Assembly: GCA_035498405.1 (NCBI GenBank)
Contig: DATKAE010000027.1
Coordinates: forward strand, 62,001-126,000
Direction: 5' to 3'
From: DATBFU01 sp035498405
GTDB taxonomy: Bacteria > Acidobacteriota > Thermoanaerobaculia > UBA5066 > Gp7-AA6
Length of the DNA stretch: 64,000 nt
Below, in pieces: positions 35,470 to 42,885 of the stretch. Both the position numbers and the translations under genes were made by a program. The notes below the pieces were generated by a model. It was given only the letters and a program-made list of their open reading frames with translations, made no database searches and was not told the DNA's origin. Each line of letters starts with the position of its first letter. Position 1 is the stretch's first letter.

Positions 35470-36830
35470 GCTCGAGACGCCGCACGGATCCGGTTCGCCT
35501 GGAGCCACGCCGCCAACCGGTCGCCGAAGACGTTTCGGCGAAAACGGTCGAGCGCCTTCGGCAGGAACGGTTGGTTTACGACGGGGTGACGGGGCTCCCG
35601 CTTCATCCGTTCGAGGATCCGGATCGGGCCTCCGCAATCGAGCGGATCGAGCGTCTCGGCGTGATCTATCTCCAAATCGGGAAGTTCTTCGGCTTCGAAG
35701 AGTTCTACGGCTGGGAGCTCTACGACCGCGTTCTTGTGGCGGTCTCGGAGGGCCTGCGCGCGGACGTGGAAGCCTCGCGCCTCTCTCCCCATTTCGTGTC
35801 GCTTCGCTACTCCGGCTCCGACGGCTTCTACGTGCTCTTCGATCTGCCGACCGTCGTCCGGGGACGCGCGCTCCCCTCGCTCGAGCGAGAGGCGCTGAAC
35901 TTCCAGGAACGCGCGATGCGGCGTCTTCGCCAAACCTTCGGCGGAACCGCCGTCGACCTGATGAGCGTCCACGTTTCCAGTCTCATCGCCGACGACAATC
36001 CCCGCGTGCGCCCCGCCCGGCATCTGATCCGCAACCTGTCGGAGGCCGCCAAGATCGTGTCTCAGCGTCAGACGCGGGAAAAGCTCGATCTGTGCGCGGA
36101 ATTGAAGGGCGTGATCGGACGAAGGAAGCTCAAAGCCGCCTTCCAGCCGGTGCGCCACCTGCCCGACGGCCAGATCCTGGGTTACGAGGCCTTGATCCGG
36201 GGGCCGCAGGGAAGCTCGCTCGAACGGCCCAACGTTCTCTTCGCGGTCGCCAACGAGAACGAGATGGGGATCGAGCTCGAGACCCTGTGCCTCGAGACGA
36301 TCTTCCGCAGCCTGCCCAAGACGGTCAACACCGGGCGTCTCTTCGTCAACGCGTCCTCGCGCCTGCTGCGCCATCCGATCTTCCTCGACGAACGGAATCT
36401 GAAAGCGATCAACCGGAGCCACGCCGACGTCGTCGTCGAGATCTCGGAGAAGGAGATGGTGGGCGACTACTCGAGTTTTGCGGAAATCATTCGCACCATT
36501 CGGGGGTCGAAACTGAAGATCGCGATCGACGACGCCGGCTCCGGCTACTCGGGTCTCGAAACGATCCTGAATCTGCGCCCCGACTACATCAAGGTGGCCG
36601 ACTCCCTGGTCCGCAACCTCGAGGAGGACCCCATCAAGCGGGAGATCATCGCGAGCCTCGCCGCGATCGGCAGCCGCATCGGGGCAATCGTCATCGCCGA
36701 GGGCATCGAAAGGGAAGAGGAGCGAAGGGCTCTAGTCGAGCTCGGTATCCCTTACGGCCAGGGGTTCCTTCTGGGGAGGCCTGCTCTCCACGGTCCCGGC
36801 GGAAAGAAGCGGGTAGAGACCTCCCACTGA
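35466..36830 (+). CDS. c-di-GMP phosphodiesterase (EAL) with degenerate GGDEF domain
   Basis: 454 residues from the ATG at 35466. The first ~200 residues are GGDEF-like (YDGVTGLPLHPFEDPDRASAIERIERLGVIYLQIGKFFGFEEFYG) but the signature is replaced by SGSDGFYVLF, so it cannot make c-di-GMP. The EAL domain looks active: LGYEALIRGP, FVNASSRLL, VEISEKEMV, IAIDDAGSGYSGLETI, DYIKVADSLVR and IAEGIEREEE. Translational coupling to the receiver suggests phospho-control of c-di-GMP breakdown. Confidence 0.88.
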   Translation: MSSRRRTDPVRLEPRRQPVAEDVSAKTVERLRQERLVYDGVTGLPLHPFEDPDRASAIERIERLGVIYLQIGKFFGFEEFYGWELYDRVLVAVSEGLRADVEASRLSPHFVSLRYSGSDGFYVLFDLPTVVRGRALPSLEREALNFQERAMRRLRQTFGGTAVDLMSVHVSSLIADDNPRVRPARHLIRNLSEAAKIVSQRQTREKLDLCAELKGVIGRRKLKAAFQPVRHLPDGQILGYEALIRGPQGSSLERPNVLFAVANENEMGIELETLCLETIFRSLPKTVNTGRLFVNASSRLLRHPIFLDERNLKAINRSHADVVVEISEKEMVGDYSSFAEIIRTIRGSKLKIAIDDAGSGYSGLETILNLRPDYIKVADSLVRNLEEDPIKREIIASLAAIGSRIGAIVIAEGIEREEERRALVELGIPYGQGFLLGRPALHGPGGKKRVETSH

Positions 36831-36854
36831 AGGACCTCTCCTAGTCGCTAGTTA

Positions 36855-36940
36855 GATAAATACTTATCCATCAGTAATTTAATCCTTTTTTTTTATAGTT
36901 TGGATAAACTATAATCTGTTAGTTAACGTAGTTAAGTAAC
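36855..36940. promoter_or_regulatory. AT-rich promoter with three inverted repeats (TetR autoregulation)
   Basis: This strongly AT-rich stretch contains a perfect -10 TATAAT at 36910-36915. Three inverted repeats surround it. GATAA/TTATC lies at 36855-36868 and TATAGTTT/AAACTATA (4-base spacer) at 36894-36913, overlapping the -10. GTTAGTTAAC/GTTAAGTAAC (3-base spacer, one mismatch) lies at 36918-36940. The TetR gene starts at 36952, so these are probable operators. Confidence 0.7.
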
Positions 36941-36951
36941 ATAGAGGCGTT

Positions 36952-37584
36952 ATGGGAATCACTGAGCGTCGCGAGAGGGAGCGGCAGGAGATCCGGGAAA
37001 AGATCCTGGACGCGGCGAGGGAGCTCTTCGCCAGCGACGGCTACGAGGCGGTCACGATGCGACGGATCGCCGAGAAGATCGAGTACTCGCCGACGGCGAT
37101 CTATTTCCACTTCAAGGACAAGGAGGCTCTCCTCCGGGACCTCTGCGACACGGACTTCGCCGCGCTCGCCACTCACTTCCAGACGATCGCGCGCATCGCC
37201 GACCCCATCGAGCGGCTCCGTCAGATCGGCCTCGCTTACGTGGAGTTCGGTTTGACGCACCCCAACCAATACCGCTTCATGTTCATGACGCCGCGACCGC
37301 CCCTTTCGCCGGACGCAAGCGCCATCGAGCGGGGCAATCCGGAAGAGGACGCATACGCCTTCCTCCGAGCGACGATCCAGCAGGGAATCTCCGAGGGGCG
37401 CTTCCGCCCCGAGCTTCAGGACGCGGATCTCCTTTCTCAAGTGGTCTGGGAGGCGACGCACGGCGTCATCTCGCTCCCGATCTGCAAGTGCAACGACGGA
37501 TGGGTCGACTGGCGTCCGGTTCAAGGGAGCGCCGAGCTCGTCATCGACGCTCTCATTCGGGGCCTGACGAGGAAGGCGGAGTAG
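36952..37584 (+). CDS. TetR-family regulator of the ABC export operon
   Basis: 210 residues. The HTH is clear: REKILDAARELFASDGYEAVTMRRIAEKIEYSPTAIYFHFKDKEALL. The C-terminal domain with LAYVEFGLTHPNQYRFMFM is of the WHG/TetR_C type. It is the first gene of an operon with an FtsX permease, ATPase and HlyD adaptor, and its promoter region carries three inverted repeats. It probably represses the exporter until a ligand binds. Confidence 0.92.
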   Translation: MGITERRERERQEIREKILDAARELFASDGYEAVTMRRIAEKIEYSPTAIYFHFKDKEALLRDLCDTDFAALATHFQTIARIADPIERLRQIGLAYVEFGLTHPNQYRFMFMTPRPPLSPDASAIERGNPEEDAYAFLRATIQQGISEGRFRPELQDADLLSQVVWEATHGVISLPICKCNDGWVDWRPVQGSAELVIDALIRGLTRKAE

Positions 37585-37589
37585 CGTCG

Positions 37590-38717
37590 ATGGTCGATCT
37601 CGCCACCAAGAGCCTTCTTCACGACAAGCTGCGCTTCGCCATCACGGTCACGGGCGTCGCCTTCGCGGTGGCCCTCGTGTTCGTGCAGGTCGGACTCTTC
37701 CTCGGGCTCCTCGACAACGCCTCGATCACGATCGAGCACATCGACGCCGACCTCTGGGTCACCTCCCGCAACACGCCGAACGTCGATTTCGCTCACACGT
37801 TCCCCGAGACCGCCGTGCAGCGGGTCCGCTCGATCCCGGGCGTCGGCCGCGCGGACAACCTGATCGTCTGGTTCATGACCGTCAACCTGCCGAGCGGCGC
37901 GCAGGAGGGCACTCTCGCCTACGCGCTCGAGGACTTTCGGCGCTGGAACATCCCCTGGAACGTGGAGGAGGGAGACCTTTCGGACCTGCGCCGAGGGCAG
38001 TATTTCTTCCTCGACGACTCCGCGGTAAAGCGCTATGGCCCATTTCGGGTCGGCGAGTACCGAGAGGTCCTGGGACAGCGGTTGAAGATCATCGGCCGCA
38101 CGAAAGATGCCCGCTCCTTCACGACGACGCCCATCTCCTTCATGGATTTCGAGCGCGCGCAGAAGCTCTCCTACCAGCAGCTCGCCAACAAGACGACCTA
38201 TGTGCTGGTCAAGCTCGCGCCGGGCGCCGACGTCGAGCGTGTCCGCGCGGAAATCCGGCGGCGCCTGCCGTACAACGACGTCTACACGAAGAAGGAATGG
38301 GCGAGGCGTTCCCGCTCCTACTGGGTCGAGTCGACCGGCATCGGATTGAACATGGTTCTGACGGTCTTCCTCGGCTGCCTCGTCGGGATCGTCGTCGTCG
38401 CGCAGACCCTGTACACCTCCACGATGGAGCACATCAAGGAATTCGGGACGGTCAAGGCGATCGGCGGAGGCAACGGCGACATCTACCGGATCCTGGGAAA
38501 GCAGGCGGCCATCGCGGCTGTCGTCGGCTTCCTCCTCGGCGCCGCGATGTCGTACGCCATGCGCCCGGCGATCGCCAGGATCGACCTGAAGCTGATCATT
38601 CCGACGTCCTTGTCCTTGATCGTCTTCGCCGGCGCCGTCGTGATGTGCCTGGCGGCCGCGATGATCTCGTTCCGCAAGGTGGCCTCGATCGACCCGGCGC
38701 TGGTGTTCCGGACCTGA
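37590..38717 (+). CDS. ABC exporter permease, FtsX/DevC-like
   Basis: 375 residues from the ATG at 37590, six bases after the TetR stop. TM1 is FAITVTGVAFAVALVFVQVGLFLGLLDNA. A periplasmic domain of ~240 residues follows, then three TM helices in the FtsX core (VLTVFLGCLVGIVVVAQTLYTSTMEHIKEFGTVKAIGG). The pattern matches DevC/MacB-like type VII ABC exporters, which work with an ATPase and a periplasmic adaptor, both encoded downstream. Confidence 0.88.
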   Translation: MVDLATKSLLHDKLRFAITVTGVAFAVALVFVQVGLFLGLLDNASITIEHIDADLWVTSRNTPNVDFAHTFPETAVQRVRSIPGVGRADNLIVWFMTVNLPSGAQEGTLAYALEDFRRWNIPWNVEEGDLSDLRRGQYFFLDDSAVKRYGPFRVGEYREVLGQRLKIIGRTKDARSFTTTPISFMDFERAQKLSYQQLANKTTYVLVKLAPGADVERVRAEIRRRLPYNDVYTKKEWARRSRSYWVESTGIGLNMVLTVFLGCLVGIVVVAQTLYTSTMEHIKEFGTVKAIGGGNGDIYRILGKQAAIAAVVGFLLGAAMSYAMRPAIARIDLKLIIPTSLSLIVFAGAVVMCLAAAMISFRKVASIDPALVFRT

Positions 38718-38751
38718 GGCGAGGGGCGAGGGAAGAACGAAAGGAAAGCAC

Positions 38752-39438
38752 ATGAGGGTTCTTGAGGCGAGCGAGGTGACGAAGGAGTTCCGCGAGGGGC
38801 GGGAGACCGTTCCGGTCTTGAAGGGAGTGTCGCTCGCGCTCGATCGCGGGGAGATCGTCGCGCTCGAAGGCCCCTCGGGGTCCGGCAAGACGACGTTTCT
38901 CTCGATCCTCGGCTGCATCTTGACGCCCACCTCGGGCCGCATCGTCGTGGACGGGGAGCACGTGGATCCGAGCCGCCCCGGCCGGCTCCCGGCGATCCGC
39001 CGGAAGTCGATCGGGTTCGTGTTCCAGCAGTTCAACCTCTTTCCCTCGCTGACGGCGCTCGAGAACGTCGAGTACGCGCTGAACGTCAAAGGGCTTCGCG
39101 ATTCCGCCGCGCGAAAAGAAGCCGAGCGCGTCATCGAGGCGGTTGGACTCTCGGATCGCCGGCATTTCCTGCCGCGGGACCTCTCCGGAGGTCAGAAGCA
39201 GCGGGTCGCGGTGGCGCGGGCATTGGCCGGACAGGCGCCCATCCTGCTCGCCGACGAGCCAACCGCGAACCTCGACTCTCAGATCGGAGGACAGATTCTG
39301 GAGCTCTTCCGGGATCTGGCCAAGAAGGAGAACCGCGCGTTGCTCATCGTCACCCATGACCCGAAGGTGCGCACGATCGCCGACCGCGCGGTGCAGATTC
39401 GGGATGGACTCGTGTCGGAGGCTCGGCAGGCGGCCTAG
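38752..39438 (+). CDS. ABC exporter ATPase, MacB/LolD/DevA-like
   Basis: 228 residues with all motifs intact: Walker A EGPSGSGKTTFLS, Q-loop FQQFNLFPSLTALENV, signature DLSGGQKQRVAVARAL, Walker B ILLADEPTANLD and the H-loop in LLIVTHDPKV. It powers the FtsX-type permease. It is preceded by two heptamer units (GCGAGGGGCGAGGG) and followed by a five-unit heptamer array in the opposite sense. Confidence 0.93.
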   Translation: MRVLEASEVTKEFREGRETVPVLKGVSLALDRGEIVALEGPSGSGKTTFLSILGCILTPTSGRIVVDGEHVDPSRPGRLPAIRRKSIGFVFQQFNLFPSLTALENVEYALNVKGLRDSAARKEAERVIEAVGLSDRRHFLPRDLSGGQKQRVAVARALAGQAPILLADEPTANLDSQIGGQILELFRDLAKKENRALLIVTHDPKVRTIADRAVQIRDGLVSEARQAA

Positions 39439-39488
39439 GAGAGGTGTGAGGTTTGAGGTGTGAGGGGAGAAGCGAGACGTTGCTGGCG

Positions 39489-39523
39489 CCTCGCCCCTCG
39501 CCCCTCGCCCCTCGCCCCTCGCC
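39489..39523. repeat. Tandem heptamer array (CCTCGCC) x5
   Basis: Five perfect CCTCGCC units (plus CCT) lie in the 103-base gap between the ATPase and HlyD genes. The reverse-complement heptamer occurs about twice at 38719-38735 on the other side of the ATPase gene. Copy number may vary by slippage and alter the gap length ahead of the HlyD ribosome site (AGGAGG at 39531-39536). Confidence 0.75.
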
Positions 39524-39541
39524 CCTAAGTCAGGAGGAATT

Positions 39542-40426
39542 ATGAAAGATCCAGTTCGGTGGAAGCGAGTCCTCTGGCCGGTGTTGGGACTCTCGCTGCT
39601 GGCGTTTGTCGTCCTGCAGGCGCGCGCCGCGACGGCACCCCGCCGGGCACCCGCGGCTGCGGCCGCTTCGCCGGCACCGGCTCGCCTCGCGGCCGAGGGG
39701 CGACTGGTGGCTTACCCGGGAGCCGAGGCGATCGTCGGTACCGACCTGGCCGGCACGGTTGTCTCTCTGCCGGTGCACGAGAAGGACACCGTTCGAAAGG
39801 GGCAGGTCTTAGCCGAGCTGCGCTCCGACGACTACCGAGCGGCGCTCGCCGAGGCGAAGGCTCGAGTCGTCGAGGCCGACGCGGACATCCGTCTGTTCGA
39901 GGCCGAGGTCGAGCGGGCGCAGGCCCTCTGGAAGAAAGAGGTCGGGACCAAGCAGCAGCTCGACCGGGCCGAGCGCGACCTCGAAGCGGGCCGCGCGCGA
40001 CGCGAGACCGCTGCCGCGACGGCACGCCGACTCGAGGCGACCCTCGCCAAGACACGGATCCTCTCTCCGATCGACGGCGTGGTGGTGGCGCGGCACGTCG
40101 AGCCCGGTGAGACGCTGGAGGCTGGCAAGCCCGTCGTGACCGTCGCCGACCTCGCGCGAACCCGCATCGAGGCGGAATTCGACGAGTTCGACGCCGGGCG
40201 CGTCAAGCTGGGCGCGAGGGCCCGCGTTTCCGCCGAGGGCTTCGACGACCGGTCGTGGCCCGGCATCGTCGAGGAGATCCCGGATGCCGTGACCGGCCGG
40301 CGGCTGAAGCCGCAGGATCCGGGCAAGCCCGAAGACACCCGCGTCTTGCTCGTGAAGATCGCGCTCCAGGAACCCACGCCGCTCAAGCTCGGCCAGCGCG
40401 TCGAGGTCGCCGTCGACCCGAAATGA
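39542..40426 (+). CDS. Periplasmic adaptor (HlyD/DevB-like) of the ABC exporter
   Basis: 294 residues. One N-terminal membrane anchor (VLWPVLGLSLLAFVVLQARA) precedes a lipoyl half GTDLAGTVVSLPVHEKDTVRKGQVLAEL. A coiled-coil hairpin rich in Glu/Arg/Ala spans ~85-175, and the second lipoyl half is TRILSPIDGVVVARHVEPGE. With the FtsX permease and ATPase it would form a MacAB-like or DevBCA-like exporter. No TolC-type channel is in this operon; the one at 28158 or another would be needed. Confidence 0.9.
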   Translation: MKDPVRWKRVLWPVLGLSLLAFVVLQARAATAPRRAPAAAAASPAPARLAAEGRLVAYPGAEAIVGTDLAGTVVSLPVHEKDTVRKGQVLAELRSDDYRAALAEAKARVVEADADIRLFEAEVERAQALWKKEVGTKQQLDRAERDLEAGRARRETAAATARRLEATLAKTRILSPIDGVVVARHVEPGETLEAGKPVVTVADLARTRIEAEFDEFDAGRVKLGARARVSAEGFDDRSWPGIVEEIPDAVTGRRLKPQDPGKPEDTRVLLVKIALQEPTPLKLGQRVEVAVDPK

Positions 40427-40453
40427 CGGCGGCTTGATGACCTGGGCCTGTTG

Positions 40454-40476
40454 GTCCGCCGTTCGATAAGGCGGAC
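40454..40476. terminator. Possible hairpin terminator after the export operon
   Basis: GTCCGCC/GGCGGAC form a perfect 7-bp stem with a 9-base loop 28 bases after the HlyD stop. There is no T-tract, so at most it is a weak or Rho-assisted terminator. A similar stem occurs at 62367-62386. Confidence 0.3.
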
Positions 40477-40526
40477 TCCATCCCCCGAGACGGGGCCTCG
40501 AGCGCCGAGCTAAGATCGCGCGGCCC

Positions 40527-41909
40527 TTGAAGAGCCCGAGCGCCCGAGCCCCCTACCTCGCTCTGCGGCACCGCGACTACCGGCGGCTGCTCATCTCGCA
40601 GTTCTTCTCGATGATCGGCTCGCAGATGCAGGTCGTCGCGATCAACTGGCACGTGTATCTCCTGACCCGCTCGCCGCTCGCGCTCGGCTTCGTGGGGCTG
40701 ACACGCGTCCTGCCGATCATCATCTTCTCGCTCTGGGCGGGTGTCGTGGCCGATCGGCGCGACCGGCGGCGCGTCATGCTCGCGGCGCAGCTCGGCATGA
40801 CCGGCGTCGCCCTGTTGCTCGCGGCTTTCACCCATGCCCGCCGCGAGACCGTCTGGCTGCTCTACGGGCTGAACATGCTCTCCGCCTCGGCCGGCGCCTT
40901 CGACGGACCGGCACGGCAGGCGCTCATCCCGCGGCTCGTGCCGACTCACGACCTGCCGGGCGCCCTCTCGCTCAACCTCTCGGTCTTTCAGGCGGCATTC
41001 ATCGGCGGACCGGCGCTGGCGGGCCTGATCATTGCGGGACAGGCCGGTCCGCTCCGCGCGGCGCACGGCCGCCTGCCGGCACCGGGAGCGCCCATCGACA
41101 CGTCCAGCCTCGCCGTCATCTATCTCTTGAACGCGATCTCGTTTCTCGCCGTGATCTTCGCCCTCGTCACGATGCACACGTCGGGTGCGCCCGAGAAGGG
41201 CTCCGACGTCGAGCACCCGTTCGAGGCTCTGAAGTCCGGGCTCCGGTTCGTCTTCTCGACGCCCTTGATGGTCTGGACGATGGGGCTCGATTTCCTCGCC
41301 ACCTTCTTTTCGGGCTCGATGTCGCTGCTCCCGATCTTCGCGGACCAGGTGTTGAAAGTCGGTGCCCGCGGATACGGCGTGCTGGCCGCGGCGCCCGCCA
41401 CGGGAGCGCTCATCGGATCGCTCTGGGTCTCCATCCGCCCGCTGCCCTCGGGGCAGGGCCGCATCTTCCTGACCGCCGTTGCGGCCTACGGGGCGTCGAC
41501 GATCGTGTTCGGTTTCTCGCGCAGCTTCTTCCTGACGCTTCTGGCGCTTGCGGCAATAGGCTTTTCCGATGCGATCTCGACGGTGATCCGACAGACGGTG
41601 CGGCAGTTGCTCACGCCGGATCCCCTGCGCGGGCGCATGACCTCGGTCAACATGATCTTCTTCCTCGGAGGCCCGCAGCTGGGCGAGCTCGAGGCGGGGC
41701 TCGTCGCCTCGCTCTTCGCCTCGGCCGCCGTTGGCGTGACGTTCTCGGTAGTTTCGGGAGGCGTTCTGACCGTGCTGCTGACGGGGGCCATCGCGGCCTG
41801 GGCTCCCGTGATCCGGCGTTACGACTTTCGCCAGCACGCCCAGTTGGTGCCGCCTTTCCCCGTCAAAGAGCCCACGCCGGGCCGGGCGGGGACACCCATC
41901 GGTCCCTGA
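40527..41909 (+). CDS. MFS exporter (EntS-like)
   Basis: 460 residues from a TTG start. The N-terminus ALRHRDYRRLLISQFFSMIGSQMQVVAINWHVYLLT and the loop WAGVVADRRDRRRVMLAA are typical of the EntS-type MFS group (12 TM, siderophore or drug export). The central loop between TM6 and TM7 is short. The stop TGA shares its last base with the ATG of the following ABC-ATPase-like gene, so the two are translationally coupled. Confidence 0.85.
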   Translation: MKSPSARAPYLALRHRDYRRLLISQFFSMIGSQMQVVAINWHVYLLTRSPLALGFVGLTRVLPIIIFSLWAGVVADRRDRRRVMLAAQLGMTGVALLLAAFTHARRETVWLLYGLNMLSASAGAFDGPARQALIPRLVPTHDLPGALSLNLSVFQAAFIGGPALAGLIIAGQAGPLRAAHGRLPAPGAPIDTSSLAVIYLLNAISFLAVIFALVTMHTSGAPEKGSDVEHPFEALKSGLRFVFSTPLMVWTMGLDFLATFFSGSMSLLPIFADQVLKVGARGYGVLAAAPATGALIGSLWVSIRPLPSGQGRIFLTAVAAYGASTIVFGFSRSFFLTLLALAAIGFSDAISTVIRQTVRQLLTPDPLRGRMTSVNMIFFLGGPQLGELEAGLVASLFASAAVGVTFSVVSGGVLTVLLTGAIAAWAPVIRRYDFRQHAQLVPPFPVKEPTPGRAGTPIGP

Positions 41910-42679
41910 TGTCCGCCCCGCCCTTCGAGGACGGTCTCGTCCTGGAAGCCTTGACTGTCGAGGATCGGCGGTTGACCGCGTGCGAAGACCTGTCGCTGCG
42001 AGTACCGGCCGGGGTCATTTACGGCTTGCTCGCACGGAGCGGTGCGGGCGTGTCTTCCCTGTTCGCGGCCGTGGCCGGCGAGCGCAAGCCCGCAAGCGGA
42101 CGTGTCCTGGTTTGCGGCACGGACGCCTGGAGGCAGCGTCGCGCCGCGCGCAAGCTGGTCGCGCGCGCCGCCCCGGACAGCCGATCCCGGATCACGCCGG
42201 TCGATCTCGTGGAGGCCGCTCTGACCCGCTCGCCTCGGGTGCTGCTTCTGAACGGAATCGACTTGGGTGGGGAGGCCTCCGCGGGCCCAACAATTCGCGG
42301 GAAGCTCCGTGAGGCCGCCGCGCGAGGAGCCGCGGTTCTGCTGGCCACGAGCCATGCCGCCGATGCCGAGGGTCTCGCCGACCGGATCGGCATCCTGCGT
42401 TCGGGCAAACTCGCGCTCGAGGACGATGCCGCCGCGCTCGCCCGACGCTTTCGCAAGATTCGCTATCGGAATGAGGTCACGAACACGCGGACGGAGTACG
42501 GCACCGAGCTCGATCTCTTCGAGGCGGTTCGCGTCCGCGTGAGGGGATGGGGTGTCGAGGCCGTAGTGTCCAACTTCTCGGACGACCTCTTCGACCGACT
42601 GCGGGCAAGCGACGGCATCATGGACGCCGAGGCCAGTGTCATGACGCTCTCAGAGATTTTCGACGCGGTGGCGCCGTAA
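41909..42679 (+). CDS. Degenerate ABC-ATPase-like protein, probably not an ATPase
   Basis: 256 residues with the overall order of an ABC nucleotide-binding domain but with the key residues replaced. The Walker A position reads ARSGAGVSSLF (Val where Lys is required). The signature region ITPVDLVEAALTRSPRVLLLNG lacks LSGGQ, and Walker B has Asn instead of the Asp-Glu pair. The H-loop is LLATSHAADAEGLADRIGIL. The C-terminal extension (KIRYRNEVTNTRTEYGTELDLFEAVRVRVRGWGVEAVVSNF) resembles the tail of exporter ATPases. Coupling to the MFS gene suggests a non-catalytic, perhaps structural or regulatory, role. No frameshift is seen. Confidence 0.7.
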   Translation: MSAPPFEDGLVLEALTVEDRRLTACEDLSLRVPAGVIYGLLARSGAGVSSLFAAVAGERKPASGRVLVCGTDAWRQRRAARKLVARAAPDSRSRITPVDLVEAALTRSPRVLLLNGIDLGGEASAGPTIRGKLREAAARGAAVLLATSHAADAEGLADRIGILRSGKLALEDDAAALARRFRKIRYRNEVTNTRTEYGTELDLFEAVRVRVRGWGVEAVVSNFSDDLFDRLRASDGIMDAEASVMTLSEIFDAVAP

Positions 42680-42885
42680 CGGCGACCCAAACCTCTCTCG
42701 CCGAGCGATGTCTTCCAACTACAACTTTCGCCCGCGCGCCGCGGAGGTCCTGGTCGAGGACGCGGACGCGTTTCTCATCCGGCGTCGCGAGACTTTCGAA
42801 GACCTCACACGACTGGAACGTGGATAGAATCGCCCGACGCTCGGGCCCCGGGAAGGATCGGGCCCCTGGGAAGGGAGAAGAGGGT

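Noticed and set aside
39489..39523. Heptamer array as a CRISPR or iteron origin
   Set aside because: Units are only 7 bp with no spacers, no cas genes, and no replication initiator nearby.
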